Of a DNA stretch of 64,000 bases, positions 1-8,884 are shown piece by piece. The stretch is from a virus, in the IMG/VR virus record IMGVR_UViG_3300046543_000266, positions 62,001-126,000 of that record; one strand, 5' to 3'. A program made the translations under genes and the position numbers. Under the pieces are notes generated by a model. The model made no database searches. It saw only the letters and a list, made by a program, of their open reading frames with translations, and was not told the origin of the DNA. Position 1 is the first letter of the stretch. The number at the start of each line of letters is the position of its first letter.

Positions 1-1
1 T

Positions 2-511
2 GAGATCGCGGATGCTACCGAGCAGGGGCTGTTCAAGCAGCCTCTGCAAGACACCGACTACTGGAAGTCTATGGCTGCCGGTGGTCTGGTGCTGGCGCGT
101 GATACCAAACGGTTGCTCCTCAACAAGCGAAGTTCCAAGGTATCTGATCCGGGCCTGTGGGGTGTGTTCGGTGGGACTGTCGATTGTGGTGAAACTCCCA
201 AGAAGACGGTGCTACGGGAATTGAACGAAGAAGCCGGTCTGCCTGGAGGCAAGCCTTTCGGTGGCGGCAATACCAACGGAGCGCATCGAGTTTTCCCGAT
301 GCTCACGTACCGTAACATGGATGCAGGATTCGTCTACTACAACTTCTTGGTCGTGGTCGAGAAGGAGTTCAAGCCGGTCCTGAACTGGGAATCCGAAGCT
401 GCCGAGTGGTTCACCTACGGCAATTGGCCCAGTCCGCTGCATCCGGGCGTGACCGCGCTGTTCAACGACAAGGTATCCGTAGATACCATTCGTCATCATC
501 TTCGCAGATAG
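2..511 (+). CDS. Nudix hydrolase (5' end outside window)
   Basis: Nudix-family pyrophosphohydrolase, expected to cleave nucleoside-diphosphate-linked substrates; the substrate cannot be told from sequence. The Nudix box is complete: G-x5-E, then seven residues, then RELNEEAGL, at about nt 173-241. The frame is open to the left edge, so the gene probably starts upstream. An internal ATG at 71 has a GGAAG only 3 nt before it and is a weaker alternative start. The gene ends 7 nt before the SprT-like gene. Family call is firm; the start is unknown and the role (nucleotide pool cleaning, NAD or cap-like substrates) is open. Confidence 0.85.
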   Translation, partial: EIADATEQGLFKQPLQDTDYWKSMAAGGLVLARDTKRLLLNKRSSKVSDPGLWGVFGGTVDCGETPKKTVLRELNEEAGLPGGKPFGGGNTNGAHRVFPMLTYRNMDAGFVYYNFLVVVEKEFKPVLNWESEAAEWFTYGNWPSPLHPGVTALFNDKVSVDTIRHHLRR

Positions 512-518
512 GCATAGA

Positions 519-1787
519 ATGACAATCGCACTCAATGCGGCCGCACGTTTAACCGCGGCGATGGCCGACGAGAAGCAATCGTTGGTGTTCCTGCAGTCGC
601 TCGGGTTCAATGGCCTTCGCTACAAGAACGCGGAAGAGGATCGCATCCGCTTCCACTACACGACGTATAACGAGCAGTTCCTCATCAAGCACTTTGGCAA
701 GCCCGAAAGCATCAAGATCGGCAAAGTGTGGAAGTTCGGTACGGAAGGCGCTATCCTCGTGCGCACCACTATGAGTCTGGTGGTGCTCCGCAATGCCAAA
801 GGCAACGCCAAGCGTCGGGCACCTGCTCCAGTCGCACCCGTTGCACCTATCGAGACGCATGTTCCGGCACCGGCACCGGCTCCCGCGCCAGAGCCGAAGC
901 TTCCTCCGGCACAGGATCCGAATGTTCCAGGGGCTAAGGACAACGACGACGCGAATGTCCCGGTCACGCATTTGCCTGACAATCTGGTCAAGTTCTACAG
1001 CCGAGCCAAGGCACTGAAGGACGACCGGATATACCGTAAGCGCTTCATGGCTCTGCTGTGGCATTACCTGAACACCAACAAGTTCGGCGGTCAGTTGAAG
1101 GAACCACGCTTCAACTTGCTCAAGGATCAAGATGCGTATCGGATGCGACTGCGTGGTCGTTGGTGGCCGGGTAAGCGCGTGCTGGATATCGCGCCTCGTC
1201 TGTACAACGCACAGCAGAACTTCTTCGTCGAGATCTTCCTCCACGAGATGTGCCATCAGGCAGTGTCCGAAATCGACCACGCGGACTTCGACCCATCCGA
1301 GCGTTACCATAAGGGACACGGTCCGTACTGGCAAGACTGGATGCGCAAGGTCGGCTTGAACCCATTGCGGTTCGATCCGAATGACAACTCGACCTACATG
1401 ACCGAGGACGAGAAAGAAGAACATAAAGAACGCGTTGAACAGCGTAAAGAAGCATCGGAAGAACTGCGTGATCGGGGCATCACCCGTCTGATGTATTACG
1501 AGGGTATCACACCGGCAACCGCAGTGTGGCAGGGGAAGATCTTGGTTGGTCTGGCAGTATGCCCGACCGCCAAGAACGGTAAGGCTATCGCATTCCTCGA
1601 CATCAACGAGTTGCCCGGCAATTCGTTCAAGCTCGTAGCAGGAACCGCACTGTACAAGTTTTCGGGTACAGAAGAGCAGAAGGCCACGTTGTTGAGTGCC
1701 CCGTATCTGAGTAAGGCGAAGCGCATTGCTGATTACTACGGCGATAAGGCTCTTCTTCGTCAGCTCAAGCGGACGCGTCGTATCTAA
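519..1787 (+). CDS. SprT-like zinc metallopeptidase with N-terminal NAAARL tag
   Basis: 422 aa. The protease domain carries HEMCH (about H242, E243, H246) and a downstream GHGPYW that supplies the third zinc ligand (about H267), as in SprT/Spartan peptidases, which degrade DNA-crosslinked proteins. The N-terminus reads MTIALNAAARLTAA, a peptide shared by nine other proteins here. A Pro/Ala-rich linker (about residues 98-135) separates an N-terminal domain (about 20-97) from the peptidase. A C-terminal region (about 300-422) is unrecognised. Tag plus linker suggest a protein packaged in the head and delivered with the DNA; that role is inference, the peptidase family is not. Confidence 0.8.
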   Translation: MTIALNAAARLTAAMADEKQSLVFLQSLGFNGLRYKNAEEDRIRFHYTTYNEQFLIKHFGKPESIKIGKVWKFGTEGAILVRTTMSLVVLRNAKGNAKRRAPAPVAPVAPIETHVPAPAPAPAPEPKLPPAQDPNVPGAKDNDDANVPVTHLPDNLVKFYSRAKALKDDRIYRKRFMALLWHYLNTNKFGGQLKEPRFNLLKDQDAYRMRLRGRWWPGKRVLDIAPRLYNAQQNFFVEIFLHEMCHQAVSEIDHADFDPSERYHKGHGPYWQDWMRKVGLNPLRFDPNDNSTYMTEDEKEEHKERVEQRKEASEELRDRGITRLMYYEGITPATAVWQGKILVGLAVCPTAKNGKAIAFLDINELPGNSFKLVAGTALYKFSGTEEQKATLLSAPYLSKAKRIADYYGDKALLRQLKRTRRI

Positions 1788-1849
1788 TCAAAACACAATC
1801 ACCCACCTTCCCACACTCGTACCCCCCATAATCCATTGGAGTGCAGTGT

Positions 1850-3496
1850 ATGATATCTATCAGTAGCCCGGTTGCAGGCAGTGTCGTAAGCGGTACGGTG
1901 AACATCACCGGATCGTCCAGTCAATCAGTAAGCGCTCAGGTCGGAGCATCGGCACCCGGTACGCCGGTGGTCCTGCCTAGCGCAAGCTTCTCTGTGTCAG
2001 TCGATGTGTCCGCGAATGTTGGCCCTGTCGATCTGACGGTCACCAACAGTGCAGGCGAGTCGGCCGTCGTATCCGTAATCGCCAACATGTCCGCAGACGG
2101 CACAACGACGCCTCCGGCCGCCAAGATTGTCGACGCGTCGGGCAACCTCTGGACGGTCGATCAAGGTCACGCAGCCAAGAATGGTGCTTGGGTGTCCACG
2201 GGTTCGCCTACCGCATTCACCGAGTTGGTGTATTGGGGTGGTGTGATCTACGGTCACAACGCGACCGGTTGGGTGAAGAACACGGCTGCTCCGTGGGTTG
2301 CCACCACGGATCCGCGTCCGGCAGCACCGACCATCACGATGAGCCGACCGCTGAACAACGCGGTCTCCGGTTCGCTGTGTACGGTTTCGGGTACGACCAA
2401 CCAGACGTCGGTCACGATCAAGGACGGTTCCACAGTGTTGGCAACGGTGGTCCCGGCAGCAGACGGTACGTTCAGCAAGCAAGTACGCCTCAGCGGTGCT
2501 GGCGCACGGAACGTCAACGTAGCGGCGTCGTCAGCCACGGCATCCGCGACTGTCAACGTTGGAAGCGCATTGCCCGCGAAGATCTTCTACGGCATGAACG
2601 GTCACATGTGTTACGCCGATGGTAGCTGGTCCACCTACTCGAAGGCGTCGCAGCTCGCTTTCCTGAAGGACCTCGGCTGCACCATGTATCGTGCTGACGT
2701 AGCATCTGGCTTCATGGCCGACGTCATCAAGACGCAGTTGTCGGCTGGTGGTTCCTTCTACAACCAAGGTATCGGATTCATCCCGGTACTGAACGCTGTG
2801 TCCGCAGGTTGGACGACCGGTATGACGGAAACGGCTGCCTACAACCTTGGGAAGAGTCTGGGTGTGGCGGTAGCTACTTCGCTCAATGGTCTGGTCGATT
2901 ACATCGAGTGCGGTAACGAGCTCGACGTGCCGATCAAGATTGGTGGTAACGGAAGTCAGCCGTCGGACTGGAGCCAGACGACGTGGCCCTCGTATCGCGG
3001 CGTACTGCGTGGGATGTACGACGGCGTGAAGAGCATCAACACCGACATTCAGGTGGGCGTCAACATCGGTATCCCGATGGCGTATGGTGCGCTCATCATG
3101 CTGTGGAATGGTACGGAACCCAACGGCACGACGGGTAAACCGAAGCTGCGTTGGGACTTCACTGCCTATCACTGGTACGAGTCGAGTGGTGACATCGAGC
3201 ACGCTGGTGGACCGGCCAACGTCAACATTCCGCAACTGCTGAAAGATCAGTTCGGCGTTCCCACTATCTTCACTGAGTGGGGCTGGCAGTCCAACACAGG
3301 TAACGCACCGGCATACGTCACCAATGCGATGACGCAGTATCGCAACAGCGCCAACTTCAAGGACAAGTACGGCATCCTGTGTATCATGCAATACTGCATG
3401 ATCGACCCGACTTACGGGTTGGTTCAGGCAGACGGAGTCACCAAGAATCCGGCTTACACCACGGCGAAGAACTTCATCGCGGCTAATCCGGCGTAA
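1850..3496 (+). CDS. Virion glycoside hydrolase-like protein (clan GH-A-type barrel) with Ig-like domains
   Basis: 548 aa from the ATG at 1850, chosen because GGAG lies 8 nt upstream; an in-frame GTG at 1841 overlaps that site. Order: an Ig-like beta domain (about 1-80), a linker, a second Ig-like domain (about 160-230), then a TIM-barrel-like domain from about 245. The barrel has an N-E acid/base candidate in GNELD (about E356) and a nucleophile candidate in FTEWGW (about E476), a spacing typical of clan GH-A. A role in digesting capsule or other surface glycans is likely; substrate unknown. No N-terminal tag or signal peptide is seen. Confidence 0.65.
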   Translation: MISISSPVAGSVVSGTVNITGSSSQSVSAQVGASAPGTPVVLPSASFSVSVDVSANVGPVDLTVTNSAGESAVVSVIANMSADGTTTPPAAKIVDASGNLWTVDQGHAAKNGAWVSTGSPTAFTELVYWGGVIYGHNATGWVKNTAAPWVATTDPRPAAPTITMSRPLNNAVSGSLCTVSGTTNQTSVTIKDGSTVLATVVPAADGTFSKQVRLSGAGARNVNVAASSATASATVNVGSALPAKIFYGMNGHMCYADGSWSTYSKASQLAFLKDLGCTMYRADVASGFMADVIKTQLSAGGSFYNQGIGFIPVLNAVSAGWTTGMTETAAYNLGKSLGVAVATSLNGLVDYIECGNELDVPIKIGGNGSQPSDWSQTTWPSYRGVLRGMYDGVKSINTDIQVGVNIGIPMAYGALIMLWNGTEPNGTTGKPKLRWDFTAYHWYESSGDIEHAGGPANVNIPQLLKDQFGVPTIFTEWGWQSNTGNAPAYVTNAMTQYRNSANFKDKYGILCIMQYCMIDPTYGLVQADGVTKNPAYTTAKNFIAANPA

Positions 3497-3502
3497 TTTT
3501 AC
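3494..3502 (+). promoter_or_regulatory. Late-type motif TAATTTTAC
   Basis: Match to the recurrent YAATTTKAC intergenic motif. It overlaps the stop codon of the glycosidase-like gene, lies just before a hairpin, and is about 110 nt upstream of the dCMP deaminase. Confidence 0.35.
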
Positions 3503-3509
3503 GGTCATC

Positions 3510-3537
3510 GGTGGTGAGGCTAACACGGCTCACCACC
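3510..3537 (+). terminator. Hairpin after glycosidase-like gene
   Basis: GGTGGTGAG pairs perfectly with CTCACCACC, followed by TTCGCC. The T-run is short, so termination may be weak. Confidence 0.5.
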
Positions 3538-3577
3538 TTCGCCGCATCTACCCTCGACAAGATCATCACCGGCCAGT

Positions 3578-3585
3578 GTAAATAG
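3578..3585 (+). promoter_or_regulatory. Early/middle-type motif GTAAATAG before dCMP deaminase
   Basis: Plus-strand copy of the motif that otherwise precedes minus-strand replication genes (compare GTAAATAG at 43128-43135). It lies 25 nt before the deaminase start, the distance seen at other copies. Confidence 0.5.
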
Positions 3586-3610
3586 CAGGTATCTAACAAA
3601 GGTATCTGCT

Positions 3611-4060
3611 ATGGCACACAAATACGAAGACGACCTCATGTACCTCGACATCGCCAACCGGGTTGCCGAGCGTAGTCACGATCTGACCCACAAGGTCGGC
3701 TGCGTGATAGTGAAAGACGAAAACATTCTTGCGTATGGTTGGAATGGAATGCCCGAAGGTATGGACAACTGCATGGAGTATCCGCAGATGATGCGGCACG
3801 AGTGTGGAAGTCTGTATCTGAAGATGCGCACGCGTCCCGAAGCAGCGCACGCCGAGCTCAACGCATTGAGCAAGATTGCGCGGTCCACCAGTTCTGCGTT
3901 GAACGCCAGTCTGTACGTGACGCTGAGCCCGTGCTTGAAGTGCGCCCTACAAATCCACAAGTCAGGTATCTCAGAAGTAGTCTACGATGAACTGTACAAG
4001 GATGTCGCGGGTGTGACATTCCTTGCAGAACGTGGCCTCACTGTACGAAGGTTTGAATAA
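3611..4060 (+). CDS. dCMP (deoxycytidylate) deaminase family protein
   Basis: 149 aa, normal length for the family. The zinc-binding and catalytic motifs are intact: HAE at about residues 79-81 and PCLKC at about 107-111. dCMP deaminase converts dCMP to dUMP, feeding dTMP synthesis. AAAGG sits 7 nt before the ATG. This nucleotide-metabolism gene is embedded among plus-strand virion genes, yet carries its own early/middle-type motif at 3578, so it is probably expressed with the replication genes. A related cytidine deaminase specificity cannot be excluded. Confidence 0.85.
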   Translation: MAHKYEDDLMYLDIANRVAERSHDLTHKVGCVIVKDENILAYGWNGMPEGMDNCMEYPQMMRHECGSLYLKMRTRPEAAHAELNALSKIARSTSSALNASLYVTLSPCLKCALQIHKSGISEVVYDELYKDVAGVTFLAERGLTVRRFE

Positions 4061-4064
4061 CGAT

Positions 4065-4388
4065 ATGATGCAAGACGAGACACATAACCGGTCCCGGGAT
4101 TCCGTCCATGCAAACGCGTGGTATCACATGCGGGAGATTGTCGGGAAGCTACACCTTCCTGCAACATGGTCGCGCCAGTTCCAGCCGACATCGCTGGTAA
4201 CTCACAACCACAAACGCACCGTCTACGTGAAGGTCACGATCGGTGGCGAAGTGTATGTTGACCGGAAGCAGCGTGACTTTACCTTCCTGTCCGAGAAGCA
4301 TGTCTTCCCTCATGTGGAAGATGCTTGTCGGAAAGCCAAGGAAATCTTGCTGTTTGAAACGGGACAGGCCGTGCGAGTCTACGAGTAG
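4065..4388 (+). CDS. Hypothetical protein
   Basis: 107 aa, no family recognised. I chose the ATG at 4065 (an ATGATG pair) just after the deaminase stop; the frame extends upstream to 4023 inside the deaminase, and GAAGG at 4048-4052 is a distant ribosome site. The protein is mixed charged with a likely beta section in the middle (TVYVKVTIGGEVYVD) and a helical end. It ends before a terminator, so it appears co-transcribed with the deaminase. Confidence 0.6.
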   Translation: MMQDETHNRSRDSVHANAWYHMREIVGKLHLPATWSRQFQPTSLVTHNHKRTVYVKVTIGGEVYVDRKQRDFTFLSEKHVFPHVEDACRKAKEILLFETGQAVRVYE

Positions 4389-4404
4389 TTCATCATATCC
4401 AACG

Positions 4405-4440
4405 AGGGCGCATTCCTTAACTGGTCTGCGCCCTTTTGCG
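4405..4440 (+). terminator. Rho-independent terminator
   Basis: AGGGCGCA / TGCGCCCT stem (4405-4412 with 4427-4434) followed by a TTTT run. Ends the deaminase/hypothetical unit and sits immediately before a late-type motif. Confidence 0.8.
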
Positions 4441-4449
4441 TTTCTGGGG

Positions 4450-4458
4450 CAATTTTAC
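4450..4458 (+). promoter_or_regulatory. Late-type motif CAATTTTAC
   Basis: Copy of the YAATTTKAC motif, 32 nt upstream of the next virion gene and directly after a terminator, which is the expected place for a promoter. Confidence 0.55.
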
Positions 4459-4489
4459 GCCATGAATATTCAACCAGATCGAGGACCAT

Positions 4490-5749
4490 ATGCCGGTGCG
4501 CGAGCGTAGTAACAACCGTCTGCTACCTGCCAATGCGCGGGCGGCTGACGTCGCCGAGAAGGCAGTCAACGAGATCATCCCGATCCAGCAGCGGCGATAC
4601 TACGATGCGTTCCGTGTCCAAGGTATCGCGGCAGTTCACTACACCAATCTCAAGACTGGTCGCAAGTGCAACTGTCAGAGCAGCCAGAAGCAGATCAATG
4701 GTCTGCTGAACGAACAAGGGAAGGCCTCCGAAGGTCACATCAACGAGTTGCTGACGGCACCGAGTGGTGCAGCCAAGACCAACGGTAGCTTCTCGTTCAA
4801 CATCACGCCGTACAATCAAGATCAAGCAAAGCTCGGAGTGCCGTCCACACAGACTAGTCCGTTCGCACCAGTCAACAAGAACCAAGGTGTGTTCGACATC
4901 GTTACGCCGGACGATGACTTTGGGTTTGCTGACAACGTGGTGAGCGAGGGCTTTGGTGACAACGGTCCGGTGTCGGATCTCGATCTCGACGCAATGGTCG
5001 GTGACTTCGACGCCAGTGCCTTCGGTTACTCTGACGTGAGTTGCCCCGTCTGCTTCGGCAGCGGTTTTGTCGGCGGATACACTCCGTACCATGCGCATCG
5101 TCAAGTACTGACGGTTGCCGACATGCAGATGGATGCACACGGCGAGATCGACATGTTGAAGCGTCCGTGGGTTGCACACACCATCGGCTTCTCGGTGATC
5201 GTGATCCTTCCGCGCGGTGCTATCGGCGTCGATGCCTTCCGCCTGTGGAACATGGCTGACGTGGTCAACGTACCGATACTGCTGGATGGACAGGCGCTGA
5301 CGTCCACAACACAGCTACTCAGCAAGTGTGATGGACGCCCGCACGTTGTTAGTGTCAGCGTTCCGGCAGGTTTCTCGTTCACCCATCTCGAGATGCAGTT
5401 CAACCTGACTACCGAGTCCGTGTACTTCGAGTTCCCACGGCGTGGCTCCAGCGCAGATACGGCGTTGCTGGAACAGATGGAACCGTTCCAGATCATCGTT
5501 AGTCCCAACCTCCCGGCTATTGACTCGGAAGACGTTATCGTCGAGTCGCAGCTAGGTAAGGTTCTTCTGGTGCAGAACAGTAACCCATGGAACAGTCGCA
5601 ACCGCGCGGTTCTTGGGTGGGAAGTTCAAGTGCGGGTTATCCAACCGCAAGAGCTGTATCGCATACTCCCACGTCGTGGTCGTGTCATGACCAAGGACGC
5701 AACCACGCAGATGATTCGCGACAACGTAACAGGCCCACGTCGGACGTAA
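4490..5749 (+). CDS. Virion-associated protein with CxxC zinc-ribbon-like motif
   Basis: 419 aa, function not recognised. Two cysteine pairs are visible: CNC near residue 60 and CPVCFGSGFVGGY near residue 185, the second resembling the CxxCxGxG unit of zinc ribbons found in some phage neck and connector proteins. The stretch between them is acidic and low in complexity; the C-terminal half is beta-rich. The peptide FSFNI near residue 102 also occurs in the next gene's product. GAGGA precedes the ATG. Location after a late-type motif and among head genes suggests a structural or connector role; this is inference. Confidence 0.6.
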   Translation: MPVRERSNNRLLPANARAADVAEKAVNEIIPIQQRRYYDAFRVQGIAAVHYTNLKTGRKCNCQSSQKQINGLLNEQGKASEGHINELLTAPSGAAKTNGSFSFNITPYNQDQAKLGVPSTQTSPFAPVNKNQGVFDIVTPDDDFGFADNVVSEGFGDNGPVSDLDLDAMVGDFDASAFGYSDVSCPVCFGSGFVGGYTPYHAHRQVLTVADMQMDAHGEIDMLKRPWVAHTIGFSVIVILPRGAIGVDAFRLWNMADVVNVPILLDGQALTSTTQLLSKCDGRPHVVSVSVPAGFSFTHLEMQFNLTTESVYFEFPRRGSSADTALLEQMEPFQIIVSPNLPAIDSEDVIVESQLGKVLLVQNSNPWNSRNRAVLGWEVQVRVIQPQELYRILPRRGRVMTKDATTQMIRDNVTGPRRT

Positions 5750-5752
5750 CGA

Positions 5753-5761
5753 CAATTTGAC
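5753..5761 (+). promoter_or_regulatory. Late-type motif CAATTTGAC
   Basis: Perfect copy of YAATTTKAC, 34 nt upstream of the next ATG and directly after a stop codon. Confidence 0.55.
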
Positions 5762-5795
5762 TGGGTGCTTACCGACTTACACTTAGGAACTAAAC

Positions 5796-7145
5796 ATGGC
5801 CACGAACGCCGCTCAACGCCTCACCGCAACTGCTGCCCAACGCAAGAACCCCTCCAATACCAAGACAAAGGCTCGCGCTAACATGAACACGGAAGCAACC
5901 CGCGTGTGCGCCGTTGAACTGCCGAAGTTCCGGTACATCGACGACGTCACCCGTTTCCTCGACACGATGCGTGACGAGATCGACGAGTTGGGTCAGCTCG
6001 TGAAGGTTCAGCAACAGGCTCTGGCCTATCTGCAACGTCCGCGCGCTTTCGTGAAGGCTGCGATGGAAGTATCGGCTGCTGGCTTTTCCTTCAACATCAA
6101 CACTCCGGCCGGTGGTTCCAAGACTCACCTGAAGCGCAAGATCGACCCGGAACTTCCGAAGTTTGTGATTCCGAACATCACGAAGCTGCGCGAGCAGTAC
6201 GCGCTGTCCGAAGATCTGTATGAGAAGCATCGCATGTTGCAAGCTGTCGAGACGCAGGTTGCCATGCAGTTTCCGGAACGCAGCGGCAAGGAATACAACA
6301 ACGCAATCGGCGCGATCAAGGAACTGAAGGACAAGGTCGGTGCGCAGCTGAAGGAAGTTCTGGGCTTCCTGAACTCGGTGGCGTCGGAACACGTACCGAA
6401 GACCTTCATGAAGTACCGTGAAGCGATCATGCAGGAAATCTCCGAGCACGTGATGTTCGAGCAGTCGGAGCAGTTCATGTACGTGAATACCAGCCCGGCG
6501 AAGGAACTGGTGTTCACCAACTACATCATGCTGCAGAATGCGACCAACGACGAAGGCAAGACCACGCCGCATCTGTACATCAGCATCCAGTGGACGGTCG
6601 GCGCTGGCGTCAAGGTGCAAGTCAACCACGAGTTCGAGTTGCCCGCGCAGCTGATGAAGGAAGGCGGCACCGAAGTGGAAAGCGCTGGCGAAGCAGTGAA
6701 GGCTATCAGCCATCTGCTGGACCTCGAAGACTTCAGCACGTCGCTGGGTGTTATCCCGCTGGCAACCCAACTGCGCATGGAACCGTCGCAAATCACGCCG
6801 ACGATGTTCACGTACAAGGACTTCATCAGCCGCATCGACTTCGACACGAACAGCCTGACGTTCATCCTGCGCAAGGGCACCACCCAAGAGCAAGTCGACG
6901 AGATCAAGTATCCGCTGTACGAAGAAGTCAAGGCGCTGTTCCAGAAGGATCTGAACAAGAGCCGCAAGGCCAAGCTCAAGGCGAAGATCAGCCGCCAGAA
7001 GATCAGCTTCGAGCTCATCAACGTGGCCGAGCGTGGCGAAGTCAACAACCACGATGCTGAGTTCCTCGCCGACCGCTTCGGTCTGAACGACAGCCAACTG
7101 CGCAAGGTTGTGAACTTGCTCAACGAAGGCAACAGGGACCAGTGA
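5796..7145 (+). CDS. Tagged virion protein, unknown function
   Basis: 449 aa, no family recognised. The N-terminus MATNAAQRLTATAAQR is a variant of the NAAxRL tag and is followed by a Lys/Asn/Thr-rich flexible segment to about residue 40. Helical, charged regions occur at about 55-75 and 150-200, and a long charged helix (about 365-400) near the C-terminus. The segment SAAGFSFNINTPAG near residue 95 shares FSFNI with the upstream gene product. AGGA lies 8 nt before the ATG. The stop overlaps the next gene's start (TGATG), so the two are translationally coupled. Confidence 0.65.
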   Translation: MATNAAQRLTATAAQRKNPSNTKTKARANMNTEATRVCAVELPKFRYIDDVTRFLDTMRDEIDELGQLVKVQQQALAYLQRPRAFVKAAMEVSAAGFSFNINTPAGGSKTHLKRKIDPELPKFVIPNITKLREQYALSEDLYEKHRMLQAVETQVAMQFPERSGKEYNNAIGAIKELKDKVGAQLKEVLGFLNSVASEHVPKTFMKYREAIMQEISEHVMFEQSEQFMYVNTSPAKELVFTNYIMLQNATNDEGKTTPHLYISIQWTVGAGVKVQVNHEFELPAQLMKEGGTEVESAGEAVKAISHLLDLEDFSTSLGVIPLATQLRMEPSQITPTMFTYKDFISRIDFDTNSLTFILRKGTTQEQVDEIKYPLYEEVKALFQKDLNKSRKAKLKAKISRQKISFELINVAERGEVNNHDAEFLADRFGLNDSQLRKVVNLLNEGNRDQ

Positions 7146-7321
7146 TGAAACCGTTGCCGCGTGTGAGTCCCGCAGTTGAAGAGGTTCCCACTGGCGACGT
7201 AGGCACTCGGATTGGTATCGATCCGGTGCCTCCCACCATTCCGGTACAAGGGCAACGACAAGTCAAGTCACGCAGCGCCGTCAAGTTGAACGCTGCCCGG
7301 CGACTGGCAAAGGATAAATGA
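7145..7321 (+). CDS. Small protein with C-terminal NAARRL tag
   Basis: 58 aa. The start ATG overlaps the previous stop and the stop TGA overlaps the next start, so it lies in a tight operon. The product is Pro/Val-rich and probably unstructured; its last 15 residues, SAVKLNAARRLAKDK, are the tag seen at the N-terminus of eight other proteins. This is one of two cases with the tag at the C-terminus. No other function can be inferred. Confidence 0.65.
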   Translation: MKPLPRVSPAVEEVPTGDVGTRIGIDPVPPTIPVQGQRQVKSRSAVKLNAARRLAKDK

Positions 7322-8850
7322 TGGCCGCCCCATTCGTCTATTTCAAGGACACTGTGCAGGACACGGTGGTTCTGGCCGACATCACGTCGCTGCTGAACGC
7401 TGGCGAGACTATCTCGACTATCGTTGCCGGAACTCTGAGTCCTCAGTCCACACCCGCTCTGACGGCTATGATCACCAGTGGGATAAGCCCGCAGGTCTTG
7501 ATCGCGCTGTCCGGCGGCGTCAACAACACGAGCTACGGCTTCAAGCTGACGGTCACCACCAACGCCCGAGTGTTCCTCGTGTCGTGTGTGGTCACTGCTG
7601 CCGACAAGGAGTTCGTGCCGTACACCACGCAGAACCCAGACGCGTATCAGGATCTGGTGGACGAGGTAGAAGCAGGTAAGGCCGCAATCGGTACTGCAAT
7701 CTTCAGCTTCCCGCCGACCATCGATCCGCGGGGCGGGTTCGTTACGTGGGAGCTTCTGGCTTCCGACGGAACAGTGTACGCCGCAGGTAACGCCTACGAG
7801 TACAACGTCCAGTCTAACGGTCTGAGCAACACCGTGATCGGCAAAGCTGTTATCAGCATTCCGTCGACCGTTCCGCCGTCGCTGGATGGTCAGCGGTATC
7901 AGCTGCGATACACGTTGGAACTGCCGCAGTCGATTGGTGTGTCACCTGACCCGACAACCGGGTTGCAAGGACAGAACACCTTCTTCCAGTTCGAAGGCAT
8001 CCGCGTCGTTGGCCTGAACACGGTTCCGCTGGGAACGCAGCCTTCCGTCGAGCTCAAGGGTGTACCGGCTACGGTATCGATCGTTGTGGATCGTCCGTAC
8101 GACAACGTGACGGTCGAACTGTGGAGCGGTGGCACGCAGCTCAGTCCGCCGTCGCAGATCACCGACTTCGAGCGTACTGCGGACGGCTGGTATTACGCAG
8201 GTGTTATCGACACATCGCAGATGGAAGTCTCACTGGTCCCATACCAGATGGTGTGGAAGTATTGGGCGAGCACCAACGCAGCGATGGTGTATCAGGAGTC
8301 GGCTGATTTCTGGGTTATCAACCCGTCGATCATGAGCGCTATCTCGGATGTGAAAGCCAAAGTATCGAAGGCTCGCACCACGCTGTACGGTGCTCCAGAC
8401 CTGATCTACTCGACGCCGACGATCCTCACATGGCTGCGTCGGGGTGCCGACCAGTTCAATGGTGCCTACGGTCAGTTCACGAGCTTCACATTCACGAATG
8501 CACTCGGCGTCATCCGTGAATACTGGTTGATGTGCGCTGAGTTGTCGGCGCTGGAATCGCAGTATCTGGCGGAAGGCGAGAAAGCATTCAACTTCCAAGG
8601 CGCTGCTATCACGCTGGATGTGGACCGCACTCAGTACCTCGACAACGCGGCTTCGAAGATCCAATCCAAGTTGGACAACGAGCTCAAGTCGATCAAGGTC
8701 AATCTGATCATCAAGGGCAACACTGGCGGTGACGGTTCTGCGGATCCGAGTCGTCTGCGCGCTGGCGCTATCGGTGCAGTTGGTATCACCATCACACCCG
8801 CCTCGATGTGGGGTCGTTATGGTCCGGGTTACTTGCGAGGTCTTAGCTAA
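7321..8850 (+). CDS. Virion structural protein, unknown
   Basis: 509 aa from the second ATG of an ATGATG pair, preferred because AGGA is 6 nt upstream (3 nt for the ATG at 7318). The protein is Thr/Ser/Val/Gly-rich and mainly beta in the first two thirds, with repeated Ig-like stretches (for example near residues 145-190 and 235-290), then a helical C-terminal third. No enzyme motif or membrane segment is seen. Length and context fit a neck, tail or head-surface component. No family recognised. Confidence 0.6.
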   Translation: MAAPFVYFKDTVQDTVVLADITSLLNAGETISTIVAGTLSPQSTPALTAMITSGISPQVLIALSGGVNNTSYGFKLTVTTNARVFLVSCVVTAADKEFVPYTTQNPDAYQDLVDEVEAGKAAIGTAIFSFPPTIDPRGGFVTWELLASDGTVYAAGNAYEYNVQSNGLSNTVIGKAVISIPSTVPPSLDGQRYQLRYTLELPQSIGVSPDPTTGLQGQNTFFQFEGIRVVGLNTVPLGTQPSVELKGVPATVSIVVDRPYDNVTVELWSGGTQLSPPSQITDFERTADGWYYAGVIDTSQMEVSLVPYQMVWKYWASTNAAMVYQESADFWVINPSIMSAISDVKAKVSKARTTLYGAPDLIYSTPTILTWLRRGADQFNGAYGQFTSFTFTNALGVIREYWLMCAELSALESQYLAEGEKAFNFQGAAITLDVDRTQYLDNAASKIQSKLDNELKSIKVNLIIKGNTGGDGSADPSRLRAGAIGAVGITITPASMWGRYGPGYLRGLS

Positions 8851-8884
8851 CAAAACAAAGATGACCAATCTAGCGGGGAGTATC

